A stretch of DNA of 64,000 bases from an uncultured Ruminococcus sp. (lineage in GTDB: Bacteria > Bacillota > Clostridia > Oscillospirales > Acutalibacteraceae), in contig CADBOO010000030.1 in NCBI GenBank assembly GCA_902796225.1, positions 37,485-101,484 on the forward strand, written 5' to 3'. Positions 35,055-43,978 of this stretch are shown here, one piece after another; position 1 is the stretch's first letter; each line of letters opens with the position of its first letter. The notes beneath the pieces are model-generated. The model was given only the letters and a program-made list of their open reading frames with translations, had not been told where the DNA came from and did no database searches. The position numbers and the translations under genes are program-made.

Positions 35055-36881
35055 TTATTCTACCGTGACGGATTTTGCGAGATTCCGCGGTTTGTCAACG
35101 TCGTTGCCCTTGTTGACCGAGGTGTAGTAAGCCAAAAGCTGCATCGGGACGGTCGCGACCATCGGCATCAGCACTTCGTAGCGCTTCGGGATGCGGATCA
35201 GATAATCCGCCGCATCCTTGTCGATATCTGCTTCTTCGTCGCAGATAACGATGGTTAATGCGCCCCTTGCCTTGACTTCTTTGATGTTGGATACGGTCTT
35301 TTCGATCAGGCGGTTCTGGGTAGCGACGGCGATCACGGGCATTCCGTCCTCGACCAGCGAGATGGTGCCGTGCTTTAATTCGCCCGCCGCATAGCTCTCG
35401 GAGTGGATATAGCTGATCTCCTTGAGCTTCAGAGAGCCTTCCATCGACAGCGCATAGTCCAGTCCGCGCCCGATGTATAAGAGGCTGTCGGCGGTGATCA
35501 GCTTGGTCGAGATGTACTGGCACTGATCGACCACCTTGCCGATCGTGTCCTCGATGACGCCGGGCATACGCGCCAGCTCGGCAGTCAGCCGCTGACACTT
35601 GCCCTCGTCGATCTTGCCCTTGGCGTAAGCCATTTCGAACGCCAGCAGGTAGATGACCGCAAGCTGTACCATGTACGCCTTGGTGGAGGCGACGGCGATC
35701 TCGGGACCCGCGTGGGTGTAGATGACCATGTCGGCTTCACGGGCGATCGAGCTGCCCTTGACGTTGACGATGGCGAGCGATTTCGCGGCGGTTTCCTTCA
35801 CCAGATTCAGCACCGCCTTGCTGTCGGCGGTCTCGCCGGACTGGCTGATGATGATCACGAGGTCGCCCTCGCCGATCAGCGGATCACGGTAACGGAACTC
35901 GGACGCGATATCGACCGTGACCGATACGCGCGCGTATTTTTCAATGATATACTTGCCGACCATACCCGCGTGCATCGCTGTGCCGCACGCGACGATGAAG
36001 ATGTTGTTCACCTTTTTCAGCGTTTCGGGTGTGATGCCGCACTCGGAAAGATCCGGCATGCCGTTCTCGATACGCGGGGTGATGGTGGTCTTGACCGCGG
36101 TGGGCTGTTCGTGGATCTCTTTGATCATGAAGTGCGGATAGCCGCCCTTTTCGGCGCTGTCCTCATCAAAGTCGGCGGTCTTCAGCTCTTTGTCGAGCAT
36201 CCGTCCGTGCAGGGTGCAGAAGCTCACCGAGCCGTTTTTCAGCACGGCGATCTCGTTATGCTCCAGCAGGTAATAGTCCTTTGTATATTTGATGATCGCG
36301 GGAACGTCGGAGGCGATGAACACCTCGCCCTTGCCCTGACCGACGATCAGCGGCGATTCGCGTCGGATCGCATAGACGGTCTCGGGCTTGTCGGCAAAGA
36401 TGATGCCCAGCGCGAACGAACCGCGGATTTCGTGCATCGTGCGGCGGATCGCTTTGATCGGATCGCCGTCATAGTAGAAGTCCAGGAGCTGTGCGACGAC
36501 CTCGGTATCGGTATCGCTCAAAAACTCGGTACGCTCATTATCGATCAAAAACTGCTTTAACTGCTTGTAGTTCTCGATGATGCCGTTGTGGACGATGGTG
36601 ACGCGTCGTCCCGAATGGGGATGCGAGTTAACATCCGACGGTTCGCCGTGGGTCGCCCAGCGGGTGTGACCGATGCCGGCATGACCCATGGGCTTGCCTT
36701 CCTTTTCCATTTTGGCGACCAGATCGGTCAGTCTGCCCTTGGTTTTGGCGACGGCGATCTTTCCGTCTTCAAAGACAGCGATACCGGCTGAGTCATAGCC
36801 TCTGTATTCGAGCTTGGTCAGCGCCGATACCAGTACGTCCGTACAGTCGCGCGGCCCGACATATCCTACGATTCCACACAT
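35055..36881 (-). CDS. glmS: Glutamine--fructose-6-phosphate aminotransferase
   Basis: 608 residues, full length. ATG 36881 gives the mature N-terminus CGIVGYVGP with catalytic Cys2 and follows AAAGGAG. N-terminal class II glutaminase (HTRWATHGEPSDVNSHPH, HNGIIENY), then two SIS isomerase domains (ACGTAMHAG, ISQSGETADS), ending KSVTVE. Makes glucosamine-6-phosphate for cell-wall synthesis, consuming glutamine, which fits its place between glutamine synthetase and the ammonium channel. Confidence 0.96.
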   Translation of the reverse strand: MCGIVGYVGPRDCTDVLVSALTKLEYRGYDSAGIAVFEDGKIAVAKTKGRLTDLVAKMEKEGKPMGHAGIGHTRWATHGEPSDVNSHPHSGRRVTIVHNGIIENYKQLKQFLIDNERTEFLSDTDTEVVAQLLDFYYDGDPIKAIRRTMHEIRGSFALGIIFADKPETVYAIRRESPLIVGQGKGEVFIASDVPAIIKYTKDYYLLEHNEIAVLKNGSVSFCTLHGRMLDKELKTADFDEDSAEKGGYPHFMIKEIHEQPTAVKTTITPRIENGMPDLSECGITPETLKKVNNIFIVACGTAMHAGMVGKYIIEKYARVSVTVDIASEFRYRDPLIGEGDLVIIISQSGETADSKAVLNLVKETAAKSLAIVNVKGSSIAREADMVIYTHAGPEIAVASTKAYMVQLAVIYLLAFEMAYAKGKIDEGKCQRLTAELARMPGVIEDTIGKVVDQCQYISTKLITADSLLYIGRGLDYALSMEGSLKLKEISYIHSESYAAGELKHGTISLVEDGMPVIAVATQNRLIEKTVSNIKEVKARGALTIVICDEEADIDKDAADYLIRIPKRYEVLMPMVATVPMQLLAYYTSVNKGNDVDKPRNLAKSVTVE

Positions 36882-37065
36882 AGGGAGTTCTCCTTTGTTA
36901 AATGAATTGACGCGGGCATCATGATTTGAAAACAAGTTTTTTGAATTGACGGAGTCATGAATTGCATTTCATGCATTGATGCAAATGATGACGAAGCCAA
37001 TTCATACCGCAGGCAAATCATGAGCCATCTCAATTCATTATACCTTATCTCACGCCGAAAAGCAA
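36882..37065 (-). promoter_or_regulatory. glmS promoter and repeat-rich leader
   Basis: Minus strand: TTGCTT (37065-37060, inside the end of the glutamine synthetase gene), 17-bp spacer, TATAAT (37042-37037). The ~150-nt leader holds the octamer ATGAATTG twice in one direction and twice inverted, able to form alternative long-range stems. The conserved core of a glmS ribozyme is not evident. Confidence 0.55.
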
Positions 37066-39138
37066 CTCCCCATATGTCGGCAGAGGCCACAATTCTGCAT
37101 CGACTACCGATTCTGCCGCGTCGGCATACTCGCGCAGGACGTCCATCTGGGGCAGGATCTCGTCACGGACGAAGTTCGCCTGATCGACGATGTCGTCGAT
37201 GTGGCTCAGATGATCCGCGAGGCGCTCGAGAATACCGGCGTTTGCGCTCATCTCGTCGCACGCGGCGGAGAGCTTCTCGATGTTGGCGGTCTCATAGGCG
37301 CAGCTGATATCTGCGGAGAGCGCCTTTTTCATGGAAACGTTTTTCAGCAGCTTGCCGAGATAGGTCTCGATCGCGGGGATGATCTGCTTTCCGGTCATAT
37401 CGACCATGGTCAGCGCCTCGATATTGACCTGTTTGACGTAGTTCTCGAGCATGATCTCCATACGGCTCTCAAGCTCCGCCTGGGTGAATACCTTATGCGA
37501 AGTCAGCATCGTGACGTTCTTTTCATCGAGCAGGTGCGGCATCGCGTCGGCGGTCGTTTTGAGGTTGGACAGCCCGCGCTTCTCGGCTTCTTCGATCCAC
37601 GCGTCGTCGTAGCCGTTGCCGTTGAAGATGATGCGCTTGTGCGCCTTGATGGTGTCGCGGATCAGATTATGAACGTCGTTTTCAAAGTCATCGGACTTTT
37701 CCAGAATATCCGCGAACTGCTTCAGGGATTCCGAAACAGCGGAGTTGAGCATCATGTTGCAGCAGGCGATAGAGTTAGAGGAGCCCAGCATACGGAACTC
37801 GAATTTGTTGCCGGTAAAGGCAAACGGTGAGGTACGGTTGCGGTCGGTGGTATCGCGTCTGAACTGCGGCAGGACGTCGACGCCCAGCTTCATGTACTTT
37901 TGCTTTGCACCGGCATATTCGTGTTCATTCTCGATCGCGTCGAGTACGGCAGACAGCTCGTCGCCGAGGAAGATGGAGATCACGGCGGGCGGCGCTTCAT
38001 TTGCGCCCAGACGGTGATCGTTGCCGGCTGTCGCGACGGACAGTCTTAATAAGTCCTGATACTCGTCGACCGCCTTGATGACCGCGACGAGGAACAGCAG
38101 GAACTGTACGTTTTCATAGGGAGTCTCGCCGGGCGTCAGCAGGTTGACGCCGGTATCGGTGCCGATCGACCAGTTGTTGTGCTTGCCGGAGCCGTTGACG
38201 CCCTTGAAAGGCTTTTCGTGCAGCAGGCAGACAAGTCCGTGACGCTCGGCAACCTTCTGCATGATCTCCATGGTAAGCTGGTTGTGGTCGGTTGCGACGT
38301 TGGTGGTGGAGTAGATCGGCGCCAGCTCGTGCTGTGCGGGAGCGACCTCGTTGTGCTGGGTCTTGGCGAGGATCCCGAGCTTCCACAACTCGTCGTTGAG
38401 GTCCTCCATATAGGCGAGGACGCGGGGCTTGATGGTGCCGAAATAGTGATCGTCCAGCTCCTGTCCCTTGGGCGGGCGTGCGCCGAACAGGGTTCGCCCG
38501 GTGTAGATCAGGTCTTTGCGCTTCGCATACAGCTCCTTGGGAACAAGGAAGTATTCCTGTTCGGGACCGACAGAGGTGACGACCTTCTTGACGTCTTCGT
38601 TGCCGAACAGCTTCAGGATACGCAGCGCCTGTGTATTCAGCGCCTGCATCGACCTGAGCAGCGGTGTTTTCTTATCCAGCGCGTCGGAACTGTAGGATGC
38701 GAACGCGGTGGGGATGCACAGGGTCTTTCCTTTAATAAACGCATAGGATGTGGGATCCCAGGCGGTATAGCCGCGGGCTTCGAAGGTCGCGCGCAAGCCG
38801 CCGGAGGGGAAGGAGGATGCGTCGGGCTCGCCCTTGATCAGCTCCTTGCCGGAGAACTCCATGATGACCCTGCCGTCGGGCGAGGGAGAGATGAAGCTGT
38901 CGTGTTTTTCGGCGGTGATGCCGGTCAGCGGCTGGAACCAGTGGGTGTAATGGGTCGCGCCCTTTTCCACCGCCCAGTCCTTCATGGCGACTGCGACCGC
39001 GTTGGCGACCGTGATGCTCAGGCTCTCGCCTTCATCGATGGTACGGCGAAGCTTTTCATAGATCTTGCCGTCAAGGCGTTCTTTCATCACCTTGTCATCG
39101 AATACCAAACTTCCGAAATAATCTGCTACATTAGCCAT
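37045..39138 (-). CDS. glnN: Glutamine synthetase type III
   Basis: 697 residues, the length of GSIII. ATG 39138 lies eight bases after AAGGAG. GSIII signatures: [38 protein letters not shown] (metal-binding Glu pair), [34 protein letters not shown] and [21 protein letters not shown]. All metal- and glutamate-binding motifs appear intact, so this should be the working ammonium-assimilating enzyme of the region. Transcribed divergently from the glutamate synthase operon from a consensus promoter with leader terminator. Confidence 0.95.
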   Translation of the reverse strand: MANVADYFGSLVFDDKVMKERLDGKIYEKLRRTIDEGESLSITVANAVAVAMKDWAVEKGATHYTHWFQPLTGITAEKHDSFISPSPDGRVIMEFSGKELIKGEPDASSFPSGGLRATFEARGYTAWDPTSYAFIKGKTLCIPTAFASYSSDALDKKTPLLRSMQALNTQALRILKLFGNEDVKKVVTSVGPEQEYFLVPKELYAKRKDLIYTGRTLFGARPPKGQELDDHYFGTIKPRVLAYMEDLNDELWKLGILAKTQHNEVAPAQHELAPIYSTTNVATDHNQLTMEIMQKVAERHGLVCLLHEKPFKGVNGSGKHNNWSIGTDTGVNLLTPGETPYENVQFLLFLVAVIKAVDEYQDLLRLSVATAGNDHRLGANEAPPAVISIFLGDELSAVLDAIENEHEYAGAKQKYMKLGVDVLPQFRRDTTDRNRTSPFAFTGNKFEFRMLGSSNSIACCNMMLNSAVSESLKQFADILEKSDDFENDVHNLIRDTIKAHKRIIFNGNGYDDAWIEEAEKRGLSNLKTTADAMPHLLDEKNVTMLTSHKVFTQAELESRMEIMLENYVKQVNIEALTMVDMTGKQIIPAIETYLGKLLKNVSMKKALSADISCAYETANIEKLSAACDEMSANAGILERLADHLSHIDDIVDQANFVRDEILPQMDVLREYADAAESVVDAELWPLPTYGELLFGVR

Positions 39139-39160
39139 AATCTTGACTCCTTCCGACAAT

Positions 39161-39243
39161 AAAAAATGGCGCCCTGAGCGATTTGCTCAAGACGCCTTTG
39201 TCTTTACGAGTTGCATTATACACGCCTGATTTGCATTTGTCAA
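39161..39243 (-). promoter_or_regulatory. Glutamine synthetase III promoter and leader attenuator
   Basis: Minus strand: perfect TTGACA (39243-39238), 17-bp spacer, perfect TATAAT (39220-39215). About ten bases after the predicted transcript start comes A-A-A-G-G-C-G-T, the left arm of a 12-bp stem (39196-39185 with 39179-39168), then A and six T, and the ribosome site. A consensus promoter blocked by an immediate terminator points to antitermination as the real control step. Confidence 0.75.
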
Positions 39244-39305
39244 GCCTGAAATTCAAGTTTTTTGCAACTTTTTTTGAAAATCCTGCAAAACCGTCAAAAA
39301 TATGA

Positions 39306-39391
39306 TTGACAAATCCCCCGCGCGATGCTATAATAATCGGGTAGTGAGCAAAGGCGTTCATTCAGGAAACACCCTGAGTGACGCCTTTTTT
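39306..39391 (+). promoter_or_regulatory. Glutamate synthase operon promoter and leader attenuator
   Basis: Perfect TTGACA (39306-39311), 17-bp spacer, perfect TATAAT (39329-39334). Then A-A-A-G-G-C-G-T from 39350 and a long stem (39351-39366 with 39373-39387, one bulge) with loop AAACAC, followed by six T. The -10 to A-A-A-G-G-C-G distance (15 nt) equals that of the divergent glutamine synthetase III leader. Confidence 0.75.
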
Positions 39392-39395
39392 CTAT

Positions 39396-39536
39396 GCCTT
39401 CCCCCCGGGGAAGGAGAACCGCGAAAGCGGCAGATGAGGCGAAAACGCTTTTGATATGGCAGTTTACGGGATGGAGTTTAACGCTTCCGTTTTGTCCGCC
39501 TCATGATATTCGGCGCCTTCCTCTCAAGGGGAAGGC
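39396..39536. repeat. Miniature inverted-repeat-like element in the glutamate synthase leader
   Basis: Ends are related CCTTCC...GGAAGG hairpins (39396-39413 and 39515-39536). Inside, ATGAGGCG (39434-39441) is matched by CGCCTCAT (39497-39504). Such GGGGAAGG/GATGAGG elements are, from memory, common intergenic repeats in this bacterial group. It lies between the attenuator and the first start codon and lengthens the leader. Confidence 0.55.
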
Positions 39537-39555
39537 TTGGGAAAGGAAGAAAACT

Positions 39556-40641
39556 ATGAGAGAAGGACAATTCCGAAATCCGTCGGGCTGCGCGATCGCG
39601 GCTGAGATATCCAGAGAAGGACGGCGCTTTTCGGCAGAGAAGATCATCGAGAGCATGATCCCCATGCACGACCGTTCGAACGGTCTGGGCGGCGGATTTG
39701 CGGGCTACGGCATCTATCCGAAGTATAAGGACTTTTATGCATTCCATCTGTTCTATGACCACAGACACATCAAAAAAGAGGTTGAAGAATACCTGAAAGA
39801 ACGGTATGAGATCGTCCTGAGCGAAGAGATCCCGACCCGCAAGATCCCCGAGATCACCGACGAGCCGATCATCTGGCGCTATTTTCTCAATCCGCTGAAA
39901 TCGGTTTTGCGCTCGGCGCAGCTGGATGAAAAAGAGTTCACCGCGCGCGTGGTCATGCATATCAATACCAAGATGGACGGCGCATATGTCTTTTCGTCCG
40001 GCAAGAACATGGGCGCGTTCAAGGCTGTCGGCTTTCCCGAGGACGTCGGACGCTTCTATATGCTCGATGAATATGCGGGCTATGCGTGGACGTCTCACGG
40101 ACGCTATCCGACGAATACCCCCGGATGGTGGGGCGGCTCTCACCCGTTCGGACTGCTCGACTATACCGTAGTTCATAACGGCGAGATCAGCTCCTACGAC
40201 GCGAACCGCCGCTTTATCGAGATGTTCGGCTACAAATGCACGCTGCAGACCGATACCGAGGTTATGGCGTATATCGCGGACTTTCTCCTGCGCCGCAAGG
40301 GACTGACCCCGAAAGAAATGGCAGAGATCATCGCGGCTCCGTTCTGGAGCACGATCGCCAAGAAGGACGAAGTCAACGCCGAGCGTCTGACCTACTTCCG
40401 CACCATCTACAGCTCTCTGTTGATGACGGGACCGTTTTCCATCGTGGTCGGCTATACCGGCGGTCTGATGGCGCTGAACGATAGATTGAAGCTCCGGTCG
40501 ATGGTCGCGGCGGAGAAGGACGATATGGTCTATATCGCGTCCGAAGAGACCGCGATCCGCATCATGTCGCCCGAGATTGACCGCATCTGGTCGCCCGCCG
40601 GCGGCGAGCCTGTTATTGTTGAGGTGATGCCGCATGATTAG
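39556..40641 (+). CDS. Glutamate synthase, glutaminase (class II GATase) subunit
   Basis: 361 residues, start ATG 39556 after AAAGGAAGA. A stand-alone class II glutamine amidotransferase: conserved Cys12 in NPSGCAIA (an 11-residue propeptide must be removed to free it), AWTSHGRYPTNTPGWWGG, VVHNGEISSYDANR, TLQTDTEV. In ordinary GltB this domain is the N-terminus of a 1500-residue chain; here glutamate synthase is split into separate genes as in archaea and some clostridia. Supplies ammonia from glutamine to the FMN subunit encoded next. Confidence 0.9.
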   Translation: MREGQFRNPSGCAIAAEISREGRRFSAEKIIESMIPMHDRSNGLGGGFAGYGIYPKYKDFYAFHLFYDHRHIKKEVEEYLKERYEIVLSEEIPTRKIPEITDEPIIWRYFLNPLKSVLRSAQLDEKEFTARVVMHINTKMDGAYVFSSGKNMGAFKAVGFPEDVGRFYMLDEYAGYAWTSHGRYPTNTPGWWGGSHPFGLLDYTVVHNGEISSYDANRRFIEMFGYKCTLQTDTEVMAYIADFLLRRKGLTPKEMAEIIAAPFWSTIAKKDEVNAERLTYFRTIYSSLLMTGPFSIVVGYTGGLMALNDRLKLRSMVAAEKDDMVYIASEETAIRIMSPEIDRIWSPAGGEPVIVEVMPHD

Positions 40642-40751
40642 GGTGTACGGATTGCGAAGTAAGATTTTTTGTCAGGATGTGCAAACAATCGGCTTGCATA
40701 CTGACGTAAGGATGCCGATTATTGGGCATCATGACGGAATAATATTCAAGC

Positions 40752-40785
40752 AAGGCGTGCGCCGCGAATCGTGCGGCAGCGCCTT
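40752..40785 (+). promoter_or_regulatory. Intercistronic hairpin starting AAGGCGT
   Basis: Outer stem AAGGCG/CGCCTT (40752-40757 with 40780-40785) and inner stem GCCGC/GCGGC. It begins with the same AAGGCGT as the three leader attenuators but has no T run. It lies 20 bp before the next start codon. Confidence 0.45.
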
Positions 40786-40806
40786 AGTAAAGGACGGTGT
40801 TTTGTA

Positions 40807-42312
40807 ATGCCGATCAATTTCATATTACCGGAATTTGAAGTCGAGCGAAACGACTATCGCTGTATCCGCTGCCGCGTGTGCGAACGCCAGTGTGCGAACG
40901 GCGTTCATCGCTATGATCCCGACGGCGACGTCATGCTCAGCGACGAAACAAAATGCGTCGACTGTCAGCGCTGTGTCTGTCTGTGCCCGACCCGCGCGCT
41001 GAAGATCAAAAAGAACGACGCGGCGCTGAGAACCAACGCGAACTGGAAGCAGAATACGATCCTGGAGATCTATAAGCAGGCGAACACCGGCGGCGTGCTG
41101 CTCAGCTCGATGGGCAATCCCGAACCGTTCCCGGTGTACTGGGACAAGATCCTGATCAACGCCTCCCAGGTCACGAATCCCTCCATCGATCCCCTGCGCG
41201 AGCCGATGGAAACACGCGTGTTCCTCGGCAAAAAGCCGCACGATATCGAACGCGACGCAAACGGTGAGATCAACACCGAACTGCCGCCGCAGATCGAGCT
41301 GGAGCTGCCGATCATGTTCTCGGCGATGAGCTACGGATCCATCAGCTACAACGCGCACAAGAGTCTTGCTACCGCCGCCGAGGCGCTGGGCATCTGCTAC
41401 AACACCGGTGAGGGCGGTCTGCACGAGGACTTCTATCAATACGGCAAGAACACCATCGTACAGGTCGCGTCCGGACGCTTCGGCGTTTACAAGGACTACC
41501 TCGAGGCGGGCGCCGCGATCGAGATCAAGATGGGTCAGGGCGCAAAGCCCGGCATCGGCGGTCATTTGCCCGGCACAAAGGTCGGCGCGGACGTCAGCAA
41601 GACGCGTATGATCCCCGAGGGGTCTGACGCAATCTCTCCCGCGCCTCACCATGATATCTATAGTATAGAAGATCTGCGTCAGCTTGTTTTCTCCCTGAAA
41701 GAAGCGACAGAGTATCAAAAGCCCGTCATCGTCAAGGTCGCAGCAGTCCATAATATCGCCGCGATCGCCTCCGGTATCGCGCGTTCGGGCGCTGATATCA
41801 TCGCGATCGACGGTTTCAGAGGCGGCACGGGCGCGGCTCCCACACGCATCCGCGATAACGTCGGTATCCCGATCGAGTTGGCGTTGGCTGCGGTCGATAA
41901 ACGCCTCCGTGACGAAGGTATCCGACAGAATGTGTCGCTGGTGGTCGGCGGCTCGGTACGCTCGGCGTCTGACGTCGTCAAGGCGATCGCCCTCGGTGCG
42001 GACGCGTGCTATATCGCGACCTCTGCATTATTGGCGCTCGGCTGTCACCTCTGCCGCACCTGCCAAAGCGGCAAGTGCAACTGGGGCATCGCGACACAGG
42101 ATCCCGAGCTGGTCAAACGGCTGAATCCCGAGACCGGCAAGGAACGGCTGGTCAACCTCCTGACCGCGTGGAAACACGAGATCAAGGAGATGATGGGATT
42201 GATGGGAATCAATTCCATCGAAGCGCTGCGCGGTAACCGATTAATGCTGCGCGGAGTAGGTCTGAATGAAAAGGAGCTTGAGATTCTCGGTATCTCACAC
42301 GCGGGCGAATGA
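40807..42312 (+). CDS. Glutamate synthase, FMN-binding catalytic subunit with N-terminal ferredoxin domain
   Basis: 501 residues. N-terminal 2[4Fe-4S] domain (CIRCRVCERQC and CVDCQRCVCLCP), then the alpha/beta barrel of glutamate synthase: FSAMSYGSISYNAHKSLATAA, NTGEGGLHEDFY, MGQGAKPGIGGHLPG, DGFRGGTGAAPTRIRDNVGIP, and the cluster motif CHLCRTCQSGKCNWGIATQDPEL. Transfers ammonia onto 2-oxoglutarate using ferredoxin- or NADPH-derived electrons. Overlaps the next gene by 4 bp. Confidence 0.93.
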   Translation: MPINFILPEFEVERNDYRCIRCRVCERQCANGVHRYDPDGDVMLSDETKCVDCQRCVCLCPTRALKIKKNDAALRTNANWKQNTILEIYKQANTGGVLLSSMGNPEPFPVYWDKILINASQVTNPSIDPLREPMETRVFLGKKPHDIERDANGEINTELPPQIELELPIMFSAMSYGSISYNAHKSLATAAEALGICYNTGEGGLHEDFYQYGKNTIVQVASGRFGVYKDYLEAGAAIEIKMGQGAKPGIGGHLPGTKVGADVSKTRMIPEGSDAISPAPHHDIYSIEDLRQLVFSLKEATEYQKPVIVKVAAVHNIAAIASGIARSGADIIAIDGFRGGTGAAPTRIRDNVGIPIELALAAVDKRLRDEGIRQNVSLVVGGSVRSASDVVKAIALGADACYIATSALLALGCHLCRTCQSGKCNWGIATQDPELVKRLNPETGKERLVNLLTAWKHEIKEMMGLMGINSIEALRGNRLMLRGVGLNEKELEILGISHAGE

Positions 42313-42743
42313 AACGAGTAACTGTACATGAAGAATGGTGCCTTGGGTGCCATCTCTGCGAATATAACTGTGCGTTTGCCAATTCCGGTCTTGCGGATAT
42401 GGTTAAGGCGCTGAAGAATCAGAAGATCACTCCCCGCATCCATGTCGAGGAGGACGGCAGGATCCACTATGCCGTGTCCTGCCGCCACTGTGAGGATCCG
42501 ATCTGTATCAAAGGCTGTATCTCCGGCGCGCTGCAAAAAGGCGCAGACGGCGTCGTGACCATCGACCATGACAAATGCGTCGGGTGTCTGAGCTGTATGC
42601 TGCTGTGTCCTTACGGCTGTATCACGACGGACGAAAACGAAACCGTCCTCAAGTGTGAGCTGTGCGTCAAGAACGGCGATATCCCCGCGTGTGTGCAGGG
42701 ATGTCCGAACCGCGCGATCGTTTTTGAGGAGGTGCAGACATGA
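42309..42743 (+). CDS. 4Fe-4S ferredoxin subunit
   Basis: 144-residue iron-sulphur protein of the HycB/DmsB-like type with four cysteine groups: CLGCHLCEYNC, CRHCEDPICIKGC, CVGCLSCMLLCPYGC and CELC...CVQGCP, room for four [4Fe-4S] clusters. It is coupled by ATGA overlaps on both sides to the FMN subunit and the flavin reductase, so it probably wires electrons between them. Confidence 0.9.
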   Translation: MKRVTVHEEWCLGCHLCEYNCAFANSGLADMVKALKNQKITPRIHVEEDGRIHYAVSCRHCEDPICIKGCISGALQKGADGVVTIDHDKCVGCLSCMLLCPYGCITTDENETVLKCELCVKNGDIPACVQGCPNRAIVFEEVQT

Positions 42744-43978
42744 AATACGTTATCATCGGCAACGGTCCCGCCGCAGTATCCTGTATCGACGGTATCCGTT
42801 CCGTCGATCCCGACGGCAGTATCACTGTGATTTCAAAAGAGGATCACCCTGCCTACTTCCGCCCGCTGATCTCCTATTATCTCGAGGGCAAGAGCAAGGC
42901 GGAGAACATCTATTGCCGGCGCGCCGATTTTTATGAAAGCAGCAACTGCGGCGTCATCCATTCGGAGGCAGTCGCGATCGATACAGACAATCGGTCGGTC
43001 ATGCTGAAAAACGGGGAGTCCATCCCCTATGACAGGCTGTGTATCTGTACAGGTTCATCGCCGTTCGTGCCCCCGATGAAAGGGCTGGAAACGGTCGAAA
43101 ACAAATATACGTTCCTGACTGTCGACGATTCTTTTGCAATCGAGAAAGCGATCACAAAAGACAGCCGTGTGCTGATCATCGGCGCAGGTCTGATCGGACT
43201 CAAATGCGCCGAAGGACTGCGCGATCGCGTACAGTCTGTCACGGTCTGCGATCTCGCGCCGCGCGTGCTGTCATCTATCCTCGACGACGAATGCGCCGCT
43301 ATCGTGCAAAAGCATCTCGAAAACTGCGGGATCGGCTTCTCTCTCGGCAACACCGCCGATCGTTTCGACGGGAATACCGCTATGATGAAGGACGGTTCCG
43401 AGATCGGATTCGACGTTCTGGTTCTGGCGCTCGGCGTTCGCCCGAATATCGGCTTCTTCAAGGAAGCGGGCGGCGCATGCGGCAGAGCGATCATCGTTGA
43501 TAATGAAATGAAAACGTCCGTCGACGGAATCTTCGCCGCGGGCGACTGCGTCGAGCAGTACGATATCTCCTTCGGCGATAAGCGCATCATGGCGCTGCTT
43601 CCTAACGCCAACCTCGGCGGCTATACGGCGGGTGTGAATATGGCGGGCGGCAGCGCAGAATTCGACAATGCCGTCCCGATGAATTCCATCGGTTTCTGGG
43701 GACTGCACATGATGACCGCCGGCACCTACGCGAACGATGAAAACGCGCAGATGATCGAAGAAAAAGGCGAGAAATCCATCAAACGCTTCTTTATCAAAAA
43801 CAACAGGCTGGTCGGATTCATCATCATCGGCGACGTGAAAAGCGCCGGAATCTATACGAATCTCATCCGAACACAGGCGGATATCTCTGCTTATGATCCG
43901 GATGCTCTCACAAAAAATGCAACTTTATTGCCATTCGGCGAAAATTACCGTAGAAAAACGCTGGGAGGTGTGGTATAA
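42740..43978 (+). CDS. FAD-dependent NAD(P)H oxidoreductase of the glutamate synthase operon
   Basis: 412 residues of the pyridine-nucleotide disulphide/rubredoxin reductase family. FAD-binding IGNGPAAVSCIDGIR at the N-terminus, NAD(P) Rossmann VLIIGAGLIGLKCAEGL in the middle, and GIFAAGDCVEQYD near the end. No redox-active CxxxxC disulphide. Takes the place of the GltD small subunit, feeding electrons from NAD(P)H through the ferredoxin to the FMN subunit (inference from operon order). Stop and next start overlap. Confidence 0.88.
   Translation: MKYVIIGNGPAAVSCIDGIRSVDPDGSITVISKEDHPAYFRPLISYYLEGKSKAENIYCRRADFYESSNCGVIHSEAVAIDTDNRSVMLKNGESIPYDRLCICTGSSPFVPPMKGLETVENKYTFLTVDDSFAIEKAITKDSRVLIIGAGLIGLKCAEGLRDRVQSVTVCDLAPRVLSSILDDECAAIVQKHLENCGIGFSLGNTADRFDGNTAMMKDGSEIGFDVLVLALGVRPNIGFFKEAGGACGRAIIVDNEMKTSVDGIFAAGDCVEQYDISFGDKRIMALLPNANLGGYTAGVNMAGGSAEFDNAVPMNSIGFWGLHMMTAGTYANDENAQMIEEKGEKSIKRFFIKNNRLVGFIIIGDVKSAGIYTNLIRTQADISAYDPDALTKNATLLPFGENYRRKTLGGVV

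Noticed and set aside
36882-37036. glmS ribozyme upstream of glmS
   Set aside because: The conserved core strings expected of the ribozyme were not visible in the leader; only ATGAATTG repeats were seen.
39161-39391. Canonical two-hairpin ANTAR target sites
   Set aside because: Each leader has a single hairpin (the terminator), and the loops (AAATC, AAACAC, TTCTT in the three leaders) do not show the A1/G4 hexaloop pattern, so the classic motif is not claimed.
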